A stretch of DNA of 64,000 nt from Perilla frutescens (taxonomy: Eukaryota > Streptophyta > Magnoliopsida > Lamiales > Lamiaceae): contig BRKX01000018.1 of assembly GCA_026008535.1 (NCBI GenBank), forward strand, positions 17,740,088 through 17,804,087. Reading direction: 5' to 3'. Position numbers and translations under genes: made by a program. Shown piece after piece: positions 1 to 11,880 of this stretch; position 1 is the stretch's first letter, and every line of letters begins with the position of its first letter. The notes under the pieces were generated by a model that saw only the letters and a program-made list of their open reading frames with translations, had not been told where the DNA came from and searched no databases.

Positions 1-825
1 TATTTAACTCTGTCTTACTATCCTTGAATATATTTTTCTCAATATTTGTAATATTTTTGAACTTGTAAAAAAGTCATTTAATGCTTTATAATAATATTTA
101 TAGTGCTAAATACGAGGCCTCATTCATATGTGTCTTATTTTATTTATGAGAAACGACATGGCTAATGATGTAAAAAAAATAGACTTAATTTAATGATATA
201 CAATAGTGAATTTGGTGCTTTGTATGATCATAATTGTGTATAAATAATGAGACTTTATTTGTATATATAATGGTGTAATTGTTTATGCGCAGTTAAATGC
301 TTCATCATAATATTTTTGGTGCTAAATATGAGTGATGTATGTATATTGTATTTACTTTATGTGAATGAGACTAGCGATTATGTTATATAATATTTTTGAT
401 GCGTTCTAAAAGTGCATTTCGATGCTTATGAGAACACTTGATAGTGATTCGTTCATTGTCCAAAATTGGAATTACAAGTGGATTTAGTGTTAATCTTTAA
501 AATAATGAATAGTGAAATCAATGTTGGATACCATCAAGGCTGCATTTTCTTAAAAATATTTTAAGAAAACATTATATTTAATACTGCATTATAATATTTT
601 CCGTGCTTAATAAGAGTGAATGAGAACAGTAATAATGTAGTAATACTTAAACTAAATATGTTAAAACTACATTTCCTTTATACTTTGAGTTATGATAAAT
701 GTAATTATTTGAATATGTAGCAGCAAAGAGTGTTCAGTAATTACATGGAGAAGGAAGGATTGAAGGTGAAGTTTCAAAATGTACGACGATCATGCATATA
801 GAGGCTGATAATGCTATGGAGGGAA

Positions 826-885
826 TGGACCAACAACAATGATTCTGGTGTGTATAATATGCACCACATGGAGACACATATATGG
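826..885 (+). pseudogene. Possible Ulp1-like (C48) protease relic
   Basis: Reading from 826 in frame gives a short peptide containing NDSGVYNMHHMETH, ending at a stop at about 883-885. It resembles the catalytic-cysteine segment of plant transposon-associated Ulp1/SENP-like proteases, which usually reads N-D-C-G-(V/I)-Y followed by a (R/H)HMET motif. Here Ser stands where the catalytic Cys is expected. No histidine or aspartate part of the triad was found upstream in frame, so the piece would be inactive. Such domains often travel in Mutator-like elements and Helitrons. The match is short and was made by eye, so it remains tentative. Confidence 0.3.
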
Positions 886-1381
886 GGCAAACCCTGAAAT
901 ATTGGAATTGCAACTTGAAGAAGGGGAATGTTTGAAAAATGAAGCGTAGCCGCATCAAATATTGTTCATGCTGTGGATATTGCCAACAAGACTCGATATA
1001 TTTTCTTGACAAACTTGTATGAGAAAATAAATTAGTATTAGTGATTTGTTGAAGGATGTTGTGTAGTGTAGTAAAAGTAATTTGTGTAGGCTATATTATT
1101 TTGACAGAATATTAGTAGACACGTGAGAGAAGTTTTTGGACATGTGGTATTTTTTGTTGATGCATTAGTGGTATTTTGTAGATGTTGACATGATACGTTA
1201 GTAGTATTTTTTTTAAATACTTAGTTAATCACTGAAAATTATTGATTTAGCATGATCAAACTGTAGATCACTATAACATCTTACCAAAATAATGAAAGTG
1301 GTTTGTAGTAGATCACATCAATTATTACAGTAATACAATTTTTATCATTCAAGTGCAACAATTATCTGTAAGCCATAAGTC

Positions 1382-1835
1382 ACGTCTTTGGAATCGGTAA
1401 ATTGTTACTAGTAAATAAAGTATTAATTAATGCTTTGCGCTATATTACTTATTGTTATGGCAGAGATATATTGATGTTTACATAGATAAAAAATATACTT
1501 TGTAATAGATAAATCTTATCTTGCTAATTGCTAAATTTTCTCTAGGCACACAAACACAACTAGTGCTTCGTAATAAATATATTATTGCTTTCGAAGTCAT
1601 ATGGTGATGTATTTGGAATCGGTAAATTGTCACAAGTGAATAAAGTATTAACTAATGATTTTCATTATATTATCTATTGCTTTTGTAGAGATATATTAGT
1701 GTTTACATAGATGAAAAATATACTCTGTAATGGATAAATCTTATCTTGTGAATAGTTAAATTTTGGCTAGGCATATAAACACAATAACTAATGCTTCGTA
1801 ACAAATATATTATTGCTTTCAAAGGCATATGTTAA
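1382..1835. repeat. Two-copy tandem repeat, ~226 bp unit
   Basis: Unit 1 begins at about 1382 and unit 2 at about 1609. Both contain 'ttggaatcggtaaattgt', then 'aataaagtatta', a 'gagatatatt' block, 'gataaatcttatcttg' and an ending 'atatattattgctttc'. The copies have many substitutions, so the duplication is old. Confidence 0.7.
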
Positions 1836-3383
1836 TGATTGAAATACAAAAAGCCATAAATTTTTATAAAATGGGTTATGTATATTTCATTGCTTGTACT
1901 CATCGATATTTTAGCATCAATTTGAATAATAAGACAATTGAATGATATTAATTCTTAAAAACATTGTCATTCAATTAAAAATTACAAAACATATAAAACG
2001 CAATGTATACTTCATGAACTAATGTATGCGTACGTCTCTCAATAAAATCACATGAGTCTTGTAGTCATCGCGGTTAAACACAGTACACCTTATCTTTGAT
2101 GTACTCTATATACATCAGTTGTTGCATGCTCTACACCTTCTCTATTACAATATATATTTCCACGCGAAGCACTCTCCATCATAAAGACTTTCTCACTATA
2201 CCACGACGGATGTCTAACCCACATGCGAAAACATATTTCTTATAAAAATCAGTGCCATCTTGTAGAGTAAGAAATTTCTGGTTGACAAATGATTTTAGTA
2301 AAGGATCACAATGAGGAATATACTAGTTGGTAATGCCACCAGATGAAAATTGAACCATATGTTCACTTGAATTAATGCTATCTTAACACACATAAGAATA
2401 TACAATGCTTAACTACAATATTTTCAATGCTTAATAAGCGCAAAATAAATGCTTCTGATCAGATGAACTACCCGAAACACACATTTTTATGGTGACGACT
2501 GTGAACTACAATGCTTAATAACAATATTTTCAATGCTTGCATATTACAAACTTCATGCATTTCATCATTTTCGGTGTAGGGCAAGCAATAATGTTTAATA
2601 AATTAGAGAAACAAACATATCGTCTGCAAAATTGTTCATAAATCTGAATATGAACTCATCAAATTCTACAAAGAACAGAAGTCATAATCTCTTTGACATT
2701 GAGTTTATTAAATTAAATAAACAATTATAACATCTGCAAAATTATTTATAAATCTGAATATGAACTCATCAAATTCAGCACCTACGAAGATGAATAAATT
2801 GTGTCTAACTACAAACACAAACACAAACACAAACACATGATGAATAAAAAACAACAAAACCTAAATTATTGATTTTTAATGACCCTGTCGACGTTATAGA
2901 ATCCAACCGGTTTATTTCTGGAGCATATCGATCAACACACGGGGATTAAATCTAGAAAAAACGCTCGTACTTTGTTAAAGAAATTATCAATCTCAGTTGA
3001 CAACAATTAATACCAAAAATCGGTAGAACTCTCGTTCCCAAACGAGCGCATCTCTTAGCAAACGGTTTGCAGAAGAAAAAAAACTGATGCAATAAATGAG
3101 TGACTAGAGTAATTACGTGAATAATGGGATATTTACCTAAAACAAAACCGCAATACATGTAATATATAAGATCTGGATATAACTGAATATTTAAAAATTT
3201 TGGCAAAATCTCTTCACTACCCCTAACCCTCATAGAATAGTCAAACTTACCGAAAATAAAGGGGGTCGAATTTTGTATCTCAACCATTCATCCATCTAAA
3301 TCTAAAGGCTGATATTTGTTCCTATTTTTCACACCAATACCTAGTCCCTATTTGAACTATATCCTATATATATATATATATAT

Positions 3384-4052
3384 AGGGAAGGGTTCAAATG
3401 AGAACCCTTCCCCCAGGTGGGAACTAGGAACCAATCCTAGTCCTTGTTTGACTCAATTTGGACGGCCCAGATTAAATCAGATTTAAGTGAATGGGCGGTG
3501 GCATTCTTGTAATTTTCGGTAACTTTGTGGGATGAGGGGTAATATAGTAATTCAATAATTCTTCCCTTTTGCTCTGAGGCTAAAATGAGAATCGCATGAG
3601 GCTAAAATGATCGAAGTAGGAGGCTAAAATTGATGTGAAATTTTCCACTAGGGTTCACCGTTCCCAATTAGGGTTTATTACGTTGCGATTAGGGCTCATT
3701 TGAACCCAACTAGTAATTATGAGATTCCCATTAGGGTTCACTGTCCCCAAAGATGGTGTATTGCATTTCATTCTAATGAAATCATCGTTCCATTTTTGTT
3801 TATCAACACATGCTAAAATGAGAAACGCATGAGGCTAAAATGAGCGAAGTAGGAGGCTAAAATTGAATCTGGGCAATTTCTGAGTTCAGTACCGATTTTT
3901 CCCTTAATGAGACGCGCGAATTAAAGATTTTCATTTTAATTATAAAATTACCACCGAAAATCTGGATTAATCTGGATCGTTCAGATTTTGGAATGGAAGG
4001 ATGGGATTGGTTCCTAGTTCCCACCTGGTGACTGGTTCTCATCAGATCCCAT

Positions 4053-4056
<4 letters not shown>
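3384..4056. mobile_element. TIR element (MITE) inserted in a TA microsatellite
   Basis: The left end starts AGGGAAGGGTTCAAATGAGA and the right end reads inward as AGGGATGGGATCTGATGAGA. Both continue into 'caggtgggaactaggaacc', giving imperfect terminal inverted repeats of about 60 bp. Both ends abut (TA)n, so the target was a TA microsatellite and the exact target duplication cannot be read. The inside carries a direct repeat of 'gaggctaaaatgag...gaagtaggaggctaaaatt' (about 3567-3635 and 3810-3865) and no transposase. It is a non-autonomous DNA element. The superfamily is uncertain. Confidence 0.7.
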
Positions 4057-4123
<67 letters not shown>

Positions 4124-4180
4124 CTTCTATGAGACTGTTTAACGGATCTCTTATGTTAGACGGATCTTTATTTGACCTTA
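4057..4180. repeat. (TA)n-(GA)n microsatellite plus single TIR remnant
   Basis: A (TA)n tract runs into (GA)n up to about 4122. Next comes 'acttctatgagactgttta' followed by 'acggatctcttatgttagac'. This matches the terminal repeat of the element at 17299-19232 (…taacggatcccc…gttagacggatc). No partner end was found nearby, so this looks like a solitary end of the same family. Confidence 0.55.
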
Positions 4181-4439
4181 AAGGTGGTCCATTCCCTTGT
4201 TTTTTGTCTCTCTCCCATTTTCCTTTTTTTTTAATTTTTTGTTCAAATTTATATGTTTATTTTTTTTAATTAATTTAATTTTGAAATTGGTTTATTTTTT
4301 TATCCAGCATCTCGCATCGTACAATCATCTAATGCTAATGCATGAGCTCATACACAGCGCTTGAGAGAAAATCAAGGTTTTTAAAATACTTGAAAAAACA
4401 AAAAAAAACAAGAAGAAAAAAAGAAAACGAGAAAAAAAT

Positions 4440-5940
4440 AAAAACAAATTGGGGGTGATGTGTGAAATTTAGTTTTAAAACTCAAATCAGCTTGCAAGTG
4501 AACAAGCAAATATAGCACAGGGTGAAACGAGGTCGAATTCACAGGTAAAAAAGAAAATTAAATAAGCATGTACTATGACATTGGCTCCTATTTGTTATCT
4601 AGATGACGGAATGGATAATTGTTTGATTTAAAACTAACTAAACAATAAAACAAAGTAAATAAGTGCAATTAACAAACAAGTTTGGCAATTAAGGAAAGGA
4701 ACACTCTAGTGATTGGTTTTATTGGATTAGTTTACACAAAATCTAATTATAATGGATGTTTAATTTCCAATTCAAGATTACCAAGACGATCACTAACTTA
4801 TTCTAAATCTCCTATCGAAGCATTTAGAATATGGGGCACATGCATATAATTATTGTCTCTAATTAATACCTAAGTGTGCTTATCAAGAGCACTAATGATC
4901 TATATATGCCTTAACAACTATCTCAAACTTCTCGATTTTGTTGACAATTGCTCTTTGAATTCTAAGTTCCTATGTTAAAGCTCATCTCTCGAATTTTGAA
5001 TCAACATACATAACCATGCTATTTAATTATCAATTAGTTCTTACCAATCAACAATACATAACAAGAATCCAAAGTATAATCAAGAACCATTAAACATCTA
5101 AAATAAACATCATTTATGTCTCATAATCCAAATAAAACCAACACCCAAGAGTATCACATATTTAGCTCCTCATAATTACATGGGTAACCAAAATCTCTAC
5201 AACAAGGAACATGATTTTAACAAAATTAAAGAATAAAAGAACCTGGATGAATGTTTTGGCCTTCAAATCTTACTTCAAGTTTGTTCTTCTTACCCAATCT
5301 TCAATTCCCTTTCTCCTCTCTTCTTCTCCAAGTATTTCTCTTTCTAAAAGTGGCTAAAGGTGGAATGGAATGACCTAATTTCGAATTGGGTGGGTTTATA
5401 TAGTGGATGAATAAAAGAATTAAAAGAAAATCAAAAATGGGGAAAAAGGAAGAAAAATTGAAAAATCAGTGCACAGGGCCCGACCAAGGAGGTTGCCCTA
5501 GAGGACTCGCGCCTATAGGCGTGGCTGCGGTGGCCGCGTTGACAGATCGTGCCTCAAAACGGGCAAAAATGGACTCACTATTATCACACGGGTCGCGGTG
5601 TTGCGCCCATCGGCGCAAGCGAGTCACTCGCGCCGTAGGGGTTGCGCCTCCGTCCCTGCTACGACATATTTCACAGTTTTGCTTCGTTCTCTCTTATTTC
5701 TTGTTCGATTGAGGTGATTCAACTTGCAGTGTGCTCCCAATTCGATCTTCTATCTTTCCATGGCATTAAATCACTCAAAAATTCATTTATTCATCCAAGA
5801 TTTCCTGTAAAACCCAAACAAGAAAAGAAACTCCCAAGTCGGGAAATTAAAAGCGCAATTTGATTTAAAGCACATGCAAAACCCTTCAATTCACTTCATT
5901 TAAACCTCAAAATTTTGTGCCAAAACACCACTCATTAGGG
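4440..5940. repeat. Dispersed repeat, retrotransposon-like non-coding sequence
   Basis: The start ('gcaaatatagcacagggtga' then 'acgaggtcgaattcaca') resembles non-coding sequence common in plant Ty3/gypsy elements. The part from about 5670 to 5810 has an inverted relative at about 61790-61880, sharing 'gattgaggtgattcaact' and 'atcactcaaaaa'. The GC-rich segment 5470-5650 gives chance open frames on both strands, and no domain is recognisable. It is probably a decayed retroelement fragment. Confidence 0.45.
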
Positions 5941-6081
5941 GTGCTAAGACGTGTGAGCTCACATGCTTAGGCTTTTTTTTCGCGGGTTGGGTAGCTAGGG
6001 CGTGTATGTTTGGGCAGGTTTGTGTATTATTTGACCCATCTAATGTAAGAGACTAGTTAAACGATTTTATATAAGTTTTTA

Positions 6082-6122
<41 letters not shown>

Positions 6123-6123
<1 letters not shown>

Positions 6124-6501
6124 TAGTATTTCTCTTGTGCAATGCACAAATAATTATTATTTTTTAAAATTTGTAATATTATGATTTTTTGAATTTTATA
6201 TGTTGTGCTTAATTTTTAAAATTGCGATATGCACGTGTGTTAATTAATTAGATAAGAAAATTAATTTTGTGTTGTTACAACAAATAAAAAGAAATTTAAA
6301 TTTTAGGAACTAAATGAAAATCCATGTTAGAAAGACTGAATTGAAATATTTCAAACGACACGATTTTATAAAAAGCAATGTATAATTGTCCAAGATGAAA
6401 GAACATTTGATTTCTTTAAATATATGATATATATATATATATAATATATAATTATTTAATTATTTTAAATGATGAAAGTAAAATAGAAAAATAAATTATT
6501 A

Positions 6502-6551
<50 letters not shown>

Positions 6552-6992
6552 GTGCAACATAAATGAAATCTATTTTTTTATGCGACAAATGTAGAGTACT
6601 ATACAAAGCATCCATCTATGCATAAAAAAAATAAAATAAAAATATTGTAAATTTCAAATTTCCAAGTAAAAATAAATAAATAAATAAATAAATAAGATTG
6701 AAAAAATTGTTAAAATATAACAGTTATAATCTAACCGTCATAAAAATGCAAAAATGAAGAAGAAGAAGAAGAAGAAGAAGAAGAAGAAGAAGAAGAAGAA
6801 GAAGAAAAATTTATAACAATAAATGTCATTATTGTTGTCTTTAACTCAAAATTGTTGTCTATTAACTCAGAACCATTGTTTATTACATAAAAAGTGTTGT
6901 CTAAAATGTAATCATTAAATCATATGATATGCAATCGTTTATAACAGAACTATTTTTATCACACAATTTTACCTTAATGTGTGTGTGTGTGT
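6123..6992 (-). mobile_element. Non-autonomous Helitron, second family copy
   Basis: On the minus strand the 3' end has the hairpin TTGTGC-AAT-GCACAA followed by AAGAGAAATACTAA and then T. This fits a Helitron CTRR terminus inserted next to T. It closely matches the 3' end of the Helitron at 28732-29577. The other end carries 'CATTAAGGTAAAATTGTGTGAT' on the minus strand, matching that element's 5' region (ATTAAGGCAAAATCGTGTGAT). The first bases are replaced by a (GT)n tract, so the TC start cannot be placed. Inside are (ATT)n at about 6497-6551, (AAG)n at about 6757-6806 and several GTTGTCTA/TAGACAAC words, as in the sister copy. Confidence 0.75.
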
Positions 6993-7816
6993 ATTAGTAA
7001 CTAAATATTAAAGATAAAACTGTAATTTCCTTCAACTTCAATTAGGATCTTATTGTGCATGCCTAGCTAGCTAGTATTATACTATTATTGAACTCAAGCT
7101 CAACTTATTTTGAATTTTATTTGAATCAATATTTCGAAAACTCGCGAATTGGTTCGATTCCTTTACACTCTGCAATGACTTTTGTTGATAGGTGGTAAGT
7201 TGGACATCTTGGTGCCTAGTTTAATTAGCAAGTGAGGAAGTTCTCTACTTGGCCATGAGCCACGATGTGAGGATTCAAGTCCTACGGCATTAATTTTGTT
7301 TAGAATTTTTTTTAAGAAAAAAAAATTATCAGTAGTGATATAGATTAAATGTAATGTCTTGACAAACGATCTATCGAACACATACATGGATTTACCTTTT
7401 CTATTAAGTTCTCTAAGAACAATAGCAACCCTCTTTAACGGCAGAGTTGGATCTATAGACGTAGGAATTTCTATTCTAGCGGATGGGTAGTACCCATCCA
7501 CTAATACATAAATAAAAAAAAATAAAATTATATCAGAGAGATAATAAAAAATTATTATCACTACCCCAACCAACTTCCCTATAGACCGTAAGTTGGCAGG
7601 TAACGTCGTCCAGAGATCGTGCAACATTTTCTGCTGCATTTGTTGATTACTTTCACATCTAATCCAAACCATGTGCACTCAATTATTGATACAAATCCCA
7701 ATGGACATTAAGTATTCAGGAGTACCATGTGAAAATCGGATCAGATGCATTTAAAATTTAACACTGAGTTTAGTTTTATTTTCTTGTCTAAATTTTCAAC
7801 TTTTAATATTCAAAAG
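6993..7816. other. Intergenic, no gene seen
   Basis: A 171-codon minus-strand frame covers 7163-7678 but shows no recognisable domain and is rich in low-complexity Ile/Phe stretches. A weak RNA-polymerase-III-like B box ('gattcaagtcc', about 7270) is present but not enough to call a SINE. Confidence 0.5.
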
Positions 7817-8481
7817 GGTAGTGCTACACATTCAGAATCTGGATATCCAAAATTAATTAATTTAAAATTTAAAGATAATTAATAATATGTAATTACTCAA
7901 ATGTCCTTAGACAATTTTGGCTCCAAATTCTAATTTTTTCAGAAGCAATCAATACATTCTCACCTCTTTCTCCCGCTCCAAACTATAATTTTCAGAAGCA
8001 ATCAATACATTCCCTCCTCTTTCTTGCACTGATTTTATCAATAGGCAAAAATTATTAAAAACAAACAAACATAAAAAATCATATCCAACCCAGGCTCTAG
8101 CAACTCACAAATCCTCCATCTTTAACTCCAATTTATATTAAAAAAAACAGAGATAGAGATATTAACAATTAAATTAACAAAAATTCAGACTACCCATTGA
8201 ATCCAAATGGTGATTCCGTTCGTATCTGATGAAGATTAACAAAAATATAAATCCCGACAAAATCAGTCGGTAATTTTGTTCCTTTTTGGTGAAGATTACT
8301 AAAATATTAACCAACATCAAATCAAATCCATAGCGTCGTTGTGCTCTCAACCGCGACCAAATCCATATCCGGTGAGAGAGAGAGAGCAAAGTGTCACCGC
8401 GTCCGACGAGCTTGCCTCTAGCAATAGCGGAAGAGGCATCGTCTGTGGTGGGTCAAGTAAACTCCAAGATTCACTCGTCCT

Positions 8482-9040
8482 CAGTGGCGGATCCAGGGGC
8501 TCCAGCCCCCCCAACTGGAAAATCGCCGGAATATTGGTAGGAGGGTGGCAGTTTTTGTAGGTCACAGGCCAATGGTCGCTGGTGATGGAAGAAGAAAGGG
8601 TGCGTTCAAAAGCGGCAGCGGCAGAGGCGGCGTGTGTGCAACACTGCAGCACCGGTGGAGAGGTTAGTGAGTAGCAGCAGCCAGCAGGTTGTCGATAGTC
8701 TCGAAGAAGAAATCAGAAAATGGAAGATGAATGGGTATAGTGGCTGCGTCTGAAAAAATCAGAAAATGGAAGATGAATGGGTACGGTGGCTGCGGCTGAA
8801 AAAATGGGAGGGGAGAGAGATTCACTTTTCAAAAATATTTCAAAATAATCCCTCAAAATTTCACTTGACACTTTAAAGTTCCTTAATATTTATATAATTG
8901 ACTATTAAGATCATGCATATTTATATTAATTTATTGTAAAACTAAATATTAGATTATGATACAATTGTATTTATTTATTATTTAATGACGTACAATCGAT
9001 AATTTAGCACCCCTAAATATTTTTTCTGGATCCGTCACTG
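8482..9040. mobile_element. hAT-type MITE, nested
   Basis: Terminal repeats are CAGTGGCGGATCCAG (left) and, read inward, CAGTGACGGATCCAG (right). They are flanked by 8-bp target duplications CTCGTCCT (8474-8481) and CTCATCCT (9041-9048), which differ at one base. TIRs of the CAGNG type with an 8-bp duplication are diagnostic of the hAT superfamily. The 559-bp body holds a near-exact internal duplication ('atcagaaaatggaagatgaa' and the bases after it, about 8710-8800). It has no transposase. The predicted frames on both strands here are incidental. Confidence 0.85.
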
Positions 9041-10048
9041 CTCATCCTGTGTTGTTCGTCGTCACGACCAGTTGTCGTATACCCCCTTGACTAGAGTGCG
9101 CTCATCGTAGATAGATCGAATTTAGAATTTTCTTGATTTCTCGTTCAGAGATTTGGAAAAGACGGGAGATGGGAAGATGGGGAAGATGATTAGATGGGAA
9201 AATGAAATTCTATAATTTTTTTTCCCAGTAATACAGTAAAAGATTATATAGTTAAATTTAATATACTATAAGGTCAATTGAATAGTATATAGTTAAATTT
9301 AATAATTACACTATTGGAACTAAACATATACTTTTGGGTTTTTTTTCTTCAATTGTGAAAATAAAATACGTATTTAAGTATAATAAGAAGATAAATTGTA
9401 TATATGAGAAACAAATATATTGGACATTGTATTATTTAATTTGAAATTATTATATAGTATAAGGTCAGTTAATGCATTGTATACAAATTCACTTATTATA
9501 CTATTCAAATTGAAATTATTGTATTATTTAAATAATATAATAAAATTAGTTTGTTATATTTCAAATTAATACAAATTGACTTACATTATATTAGTTTGTT
9601 ATATTTCAAATTAGAATAAATTATATTATATTAACACATTCCATTTGAAGAAAATTACAACAAAATACATTATATTAATGCAGAAGAATAATCTAGAGAA
9701 TAAACTGATAAGTTGATTTGGGCGGTGTAGATTGATTTTAATTAAATAAATTTAATTGAAGAAATTTTGATTGGATATACATTATGAGAATTATTAGATT
9801 ATATATGGTAATTATATATGCTATAGAAGTATGTATTTCGGAATTTAATCAAAATATGTATGATATATGGTCATTTAAATTTAAACTTCTTATATTTTTA
9901 ATCTCTTGTACAATATTTATTTTGGAATTTAACAAAAATATGAAATTTGAAGACTAATGATAACAATTGAATAAATATTTATAACTAATGATATTAATAG
10001 TAACAATAACAACTATAGTTTTTAAGATAACATTCCACTTTTTACGCT

Positions 10049-10069
10049 AGACCCTAAACCCTAAACCCT
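10049..10069. repeat. Short interstitial telomere-like motif
   Basis: Two tandem CCCTAAA units ('accctaaaccctaaaccctt') are followed by related 'gcccttacccttgccct' words. This is a plant telomere-type motif, but two units is short enough to be chance or a decayed promoter telo-box. Confidence 0.5.
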
Positions 10070-10761
10070 TGCCCTTACCCTTGCCCTCCCCTTCAATAAT
10101 ATTACTAACAATATGTTATAAACTTCTCAAGCGTCCATAATTGTGAAAGTGTCACATTCGTAAATTTCACAATTTACGATCAATTCATCATTTAAATTAT
10201 AAAAAATTACAGTATATTAGTTAATTTCATTCAAAATAACAATAACTTATATTATATCGATTAACTTCATTTCAAATTAATGAAACTACATTATATTATT
10301 TCTTTCGTTTCAAATCACATTATTGAAGTTCATATTTAATTTCAAATTATAAGAAATTGAATAATTTATATTGAAACGAACCAATTTATTTTCATTTGAA
10401 ATGAAATTAACTAATATAATGTAGTTTCTTATAATTTTCAAATCAAATGAACTTATATAATCTATATTCTTATAATTTTTTGAATGAATAAAAGAATTTG
10501 TATTAAACAAAATGAATAATATAATAATTTATTTAACCCCGCAAAATTATAAAATTAAACTGATTTATATAAGTTCATTACAAACTACAATAAATTTGTT
10601 TATATTAGTTAATTTCATTTCAAATTACAAGTAATTTCATTATATAAGTGCATTTGATTTGAATTATAAGAAATTGAGCTATGTTGGTACATTTCATTTC
10701 AAATTACAATAAATCGGATTATATAAGTTCATTTATTTCAATTGATTATCAATTGAAGCTA

Positions 10762-11106
10762 TACATTGTAATATAATAAAATCAAGTCTCGAGTAACCAC
10801 TATCAATTGGATCTACACACTATATTATTATATGAAATTCATCATAATTAATAGTGGAACATATACATTATAGTATAGAATGAACTTATAATCCATGATT
10901 TTTTTCTCAAGATATAATTCCAAATTGGACATATACATTATAATATAATAAAATCAAGTCTCGAGTAACCACTCTCAATTGGACCTACACACTATATTAT
11001 TATATGAAATTCATCATAATTAATAGTTGAACATATACATTATAGTATAGAATGAACTTATAATCCATGATTTTTTTTCTCAAGATATAATTCCAAATTG
11101 GACATA
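10762..11106. repeat. Recent tandem duplication, ~172 bp unit
   Basis: Copy 1 (10762-10933) and copy 2 (10934-11106) are nearly identical. Both carry 'ataaaatcaagtctcgagta', 'acacactatattattatatg' and 'atgaacttataatccatgat'. Only about five differences were seen by eye, plus one T of length. A partial third start follows at 11107. It is the youngest tandem duplication in the window. Confidence 0.9.
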
Positions 11107-11880
11107 TACATTATAATACAATATGAACTTATACTATAGGCACAGTTTTTTAATTGTCTATTAGCAAGATTTTTTATTTTATTTTACACTATAGCTACTA
11201 ATTACAATTTAATTTGTAGTTACAAATTATCATTATTATTTGTCACGGGCATTTATCTACGGTTTGTGATGAAATGTTATTTAATTCTATTATAATTATG
11301 AATTAATAATTAACTTATATTATAGCTACAAATTAATATTTAACTTACACTATAATTATGAAAGATCGTCATTATCATTCACATTGAATCTGAAAGGTTT
11401 ATTTCATACGTTTTTTTATGAACGTTATATATTGAATAATATTATATTCATAACATTATACTCTTTAGAAAATAAATTTACGAAAAAATTATAATAATTG
11501 AAGGCTAACATTTTCTAAAAATGAAATTATAATTATACATGAAATTTATATTATATGAAACCGTTCAATTTATACTATAGTGTAAATGTTGATGGAAGTA
11601 AGTATATGAAATATTTAATATTTGTATGAACAAAAGTAATATAATAATAGCACTATCTTGGTATTATAAAAAGTAATACCACTATCTTGGTATTTTCAAA
11701 AAAGTAATTTGAAGAGAGAGAGAAACAAATTCAAATTTGAATTCTGAAAAGCAATGTGGAGAGAGAAATAAATTTGAAAATTGAACAAAGGGTATTCATG
11801 ACATTTACTAAGACTTACTTTTTACAAAATTACCAAAATACCTATTCTGGATGTCCAGAATCTGGACACACATCTTTACC

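Larger units (their letters stand above)
1..3383. other. Intergenic AT-rich region, no intact gene
   Basis: No convincing coding gene is visible. The first 700 bases repeat short phrases such as 'aatatttttggtgctaaatatgagt', which suggests an old, diverged tandem repeat. A possible protease relic (826-885) and a two-copy tandem repeat (1382-1835) are listed separately. The few open frames here show no recognisable domain and are probably chance frames. Confidence 0.6.
7817..11880. mobile_element. Large TIR element, 4.1 kb, probably Mutator-like
   Basis: The left end reads GGTAGTGCTACACATTCAGA followed by atctggatatcca. The right end, read inward on the opposite strand, is GGTAAAGATGTGTGTCCAGA followed by ttctggacatcca. 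The terminal repeat is about 35 bp and imperfect. No clear 9-bp target duplication could be seen, so the boundary is provisional. The interior is mostly AT-rich and non-coding. A GC-richer block (about 8330-9180) could be captured host sequence and is interrupted by a hAT MITE. No transposase was recognised. Confidence 0.5.

Noticed and set aside
734..1012. 92-codon minus-strand frame near the left edge
   Set aside because: No domain and odd composition; the opposite strand shows the more meaningful Ulp1-like peptide.
7180..7320. SINE-like segment with a B-box-like 'gattcaagtcc'
   Set aside because: The A box is poor, there is no clear poly-A tail or target duplication, and no second copy was seen.
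7163..7678. 171-codon minus-strand frame
   Set aside because: No recognisable motif, Ile/Phe-rich low-complexity stretch, no splice context. Treated as chance.
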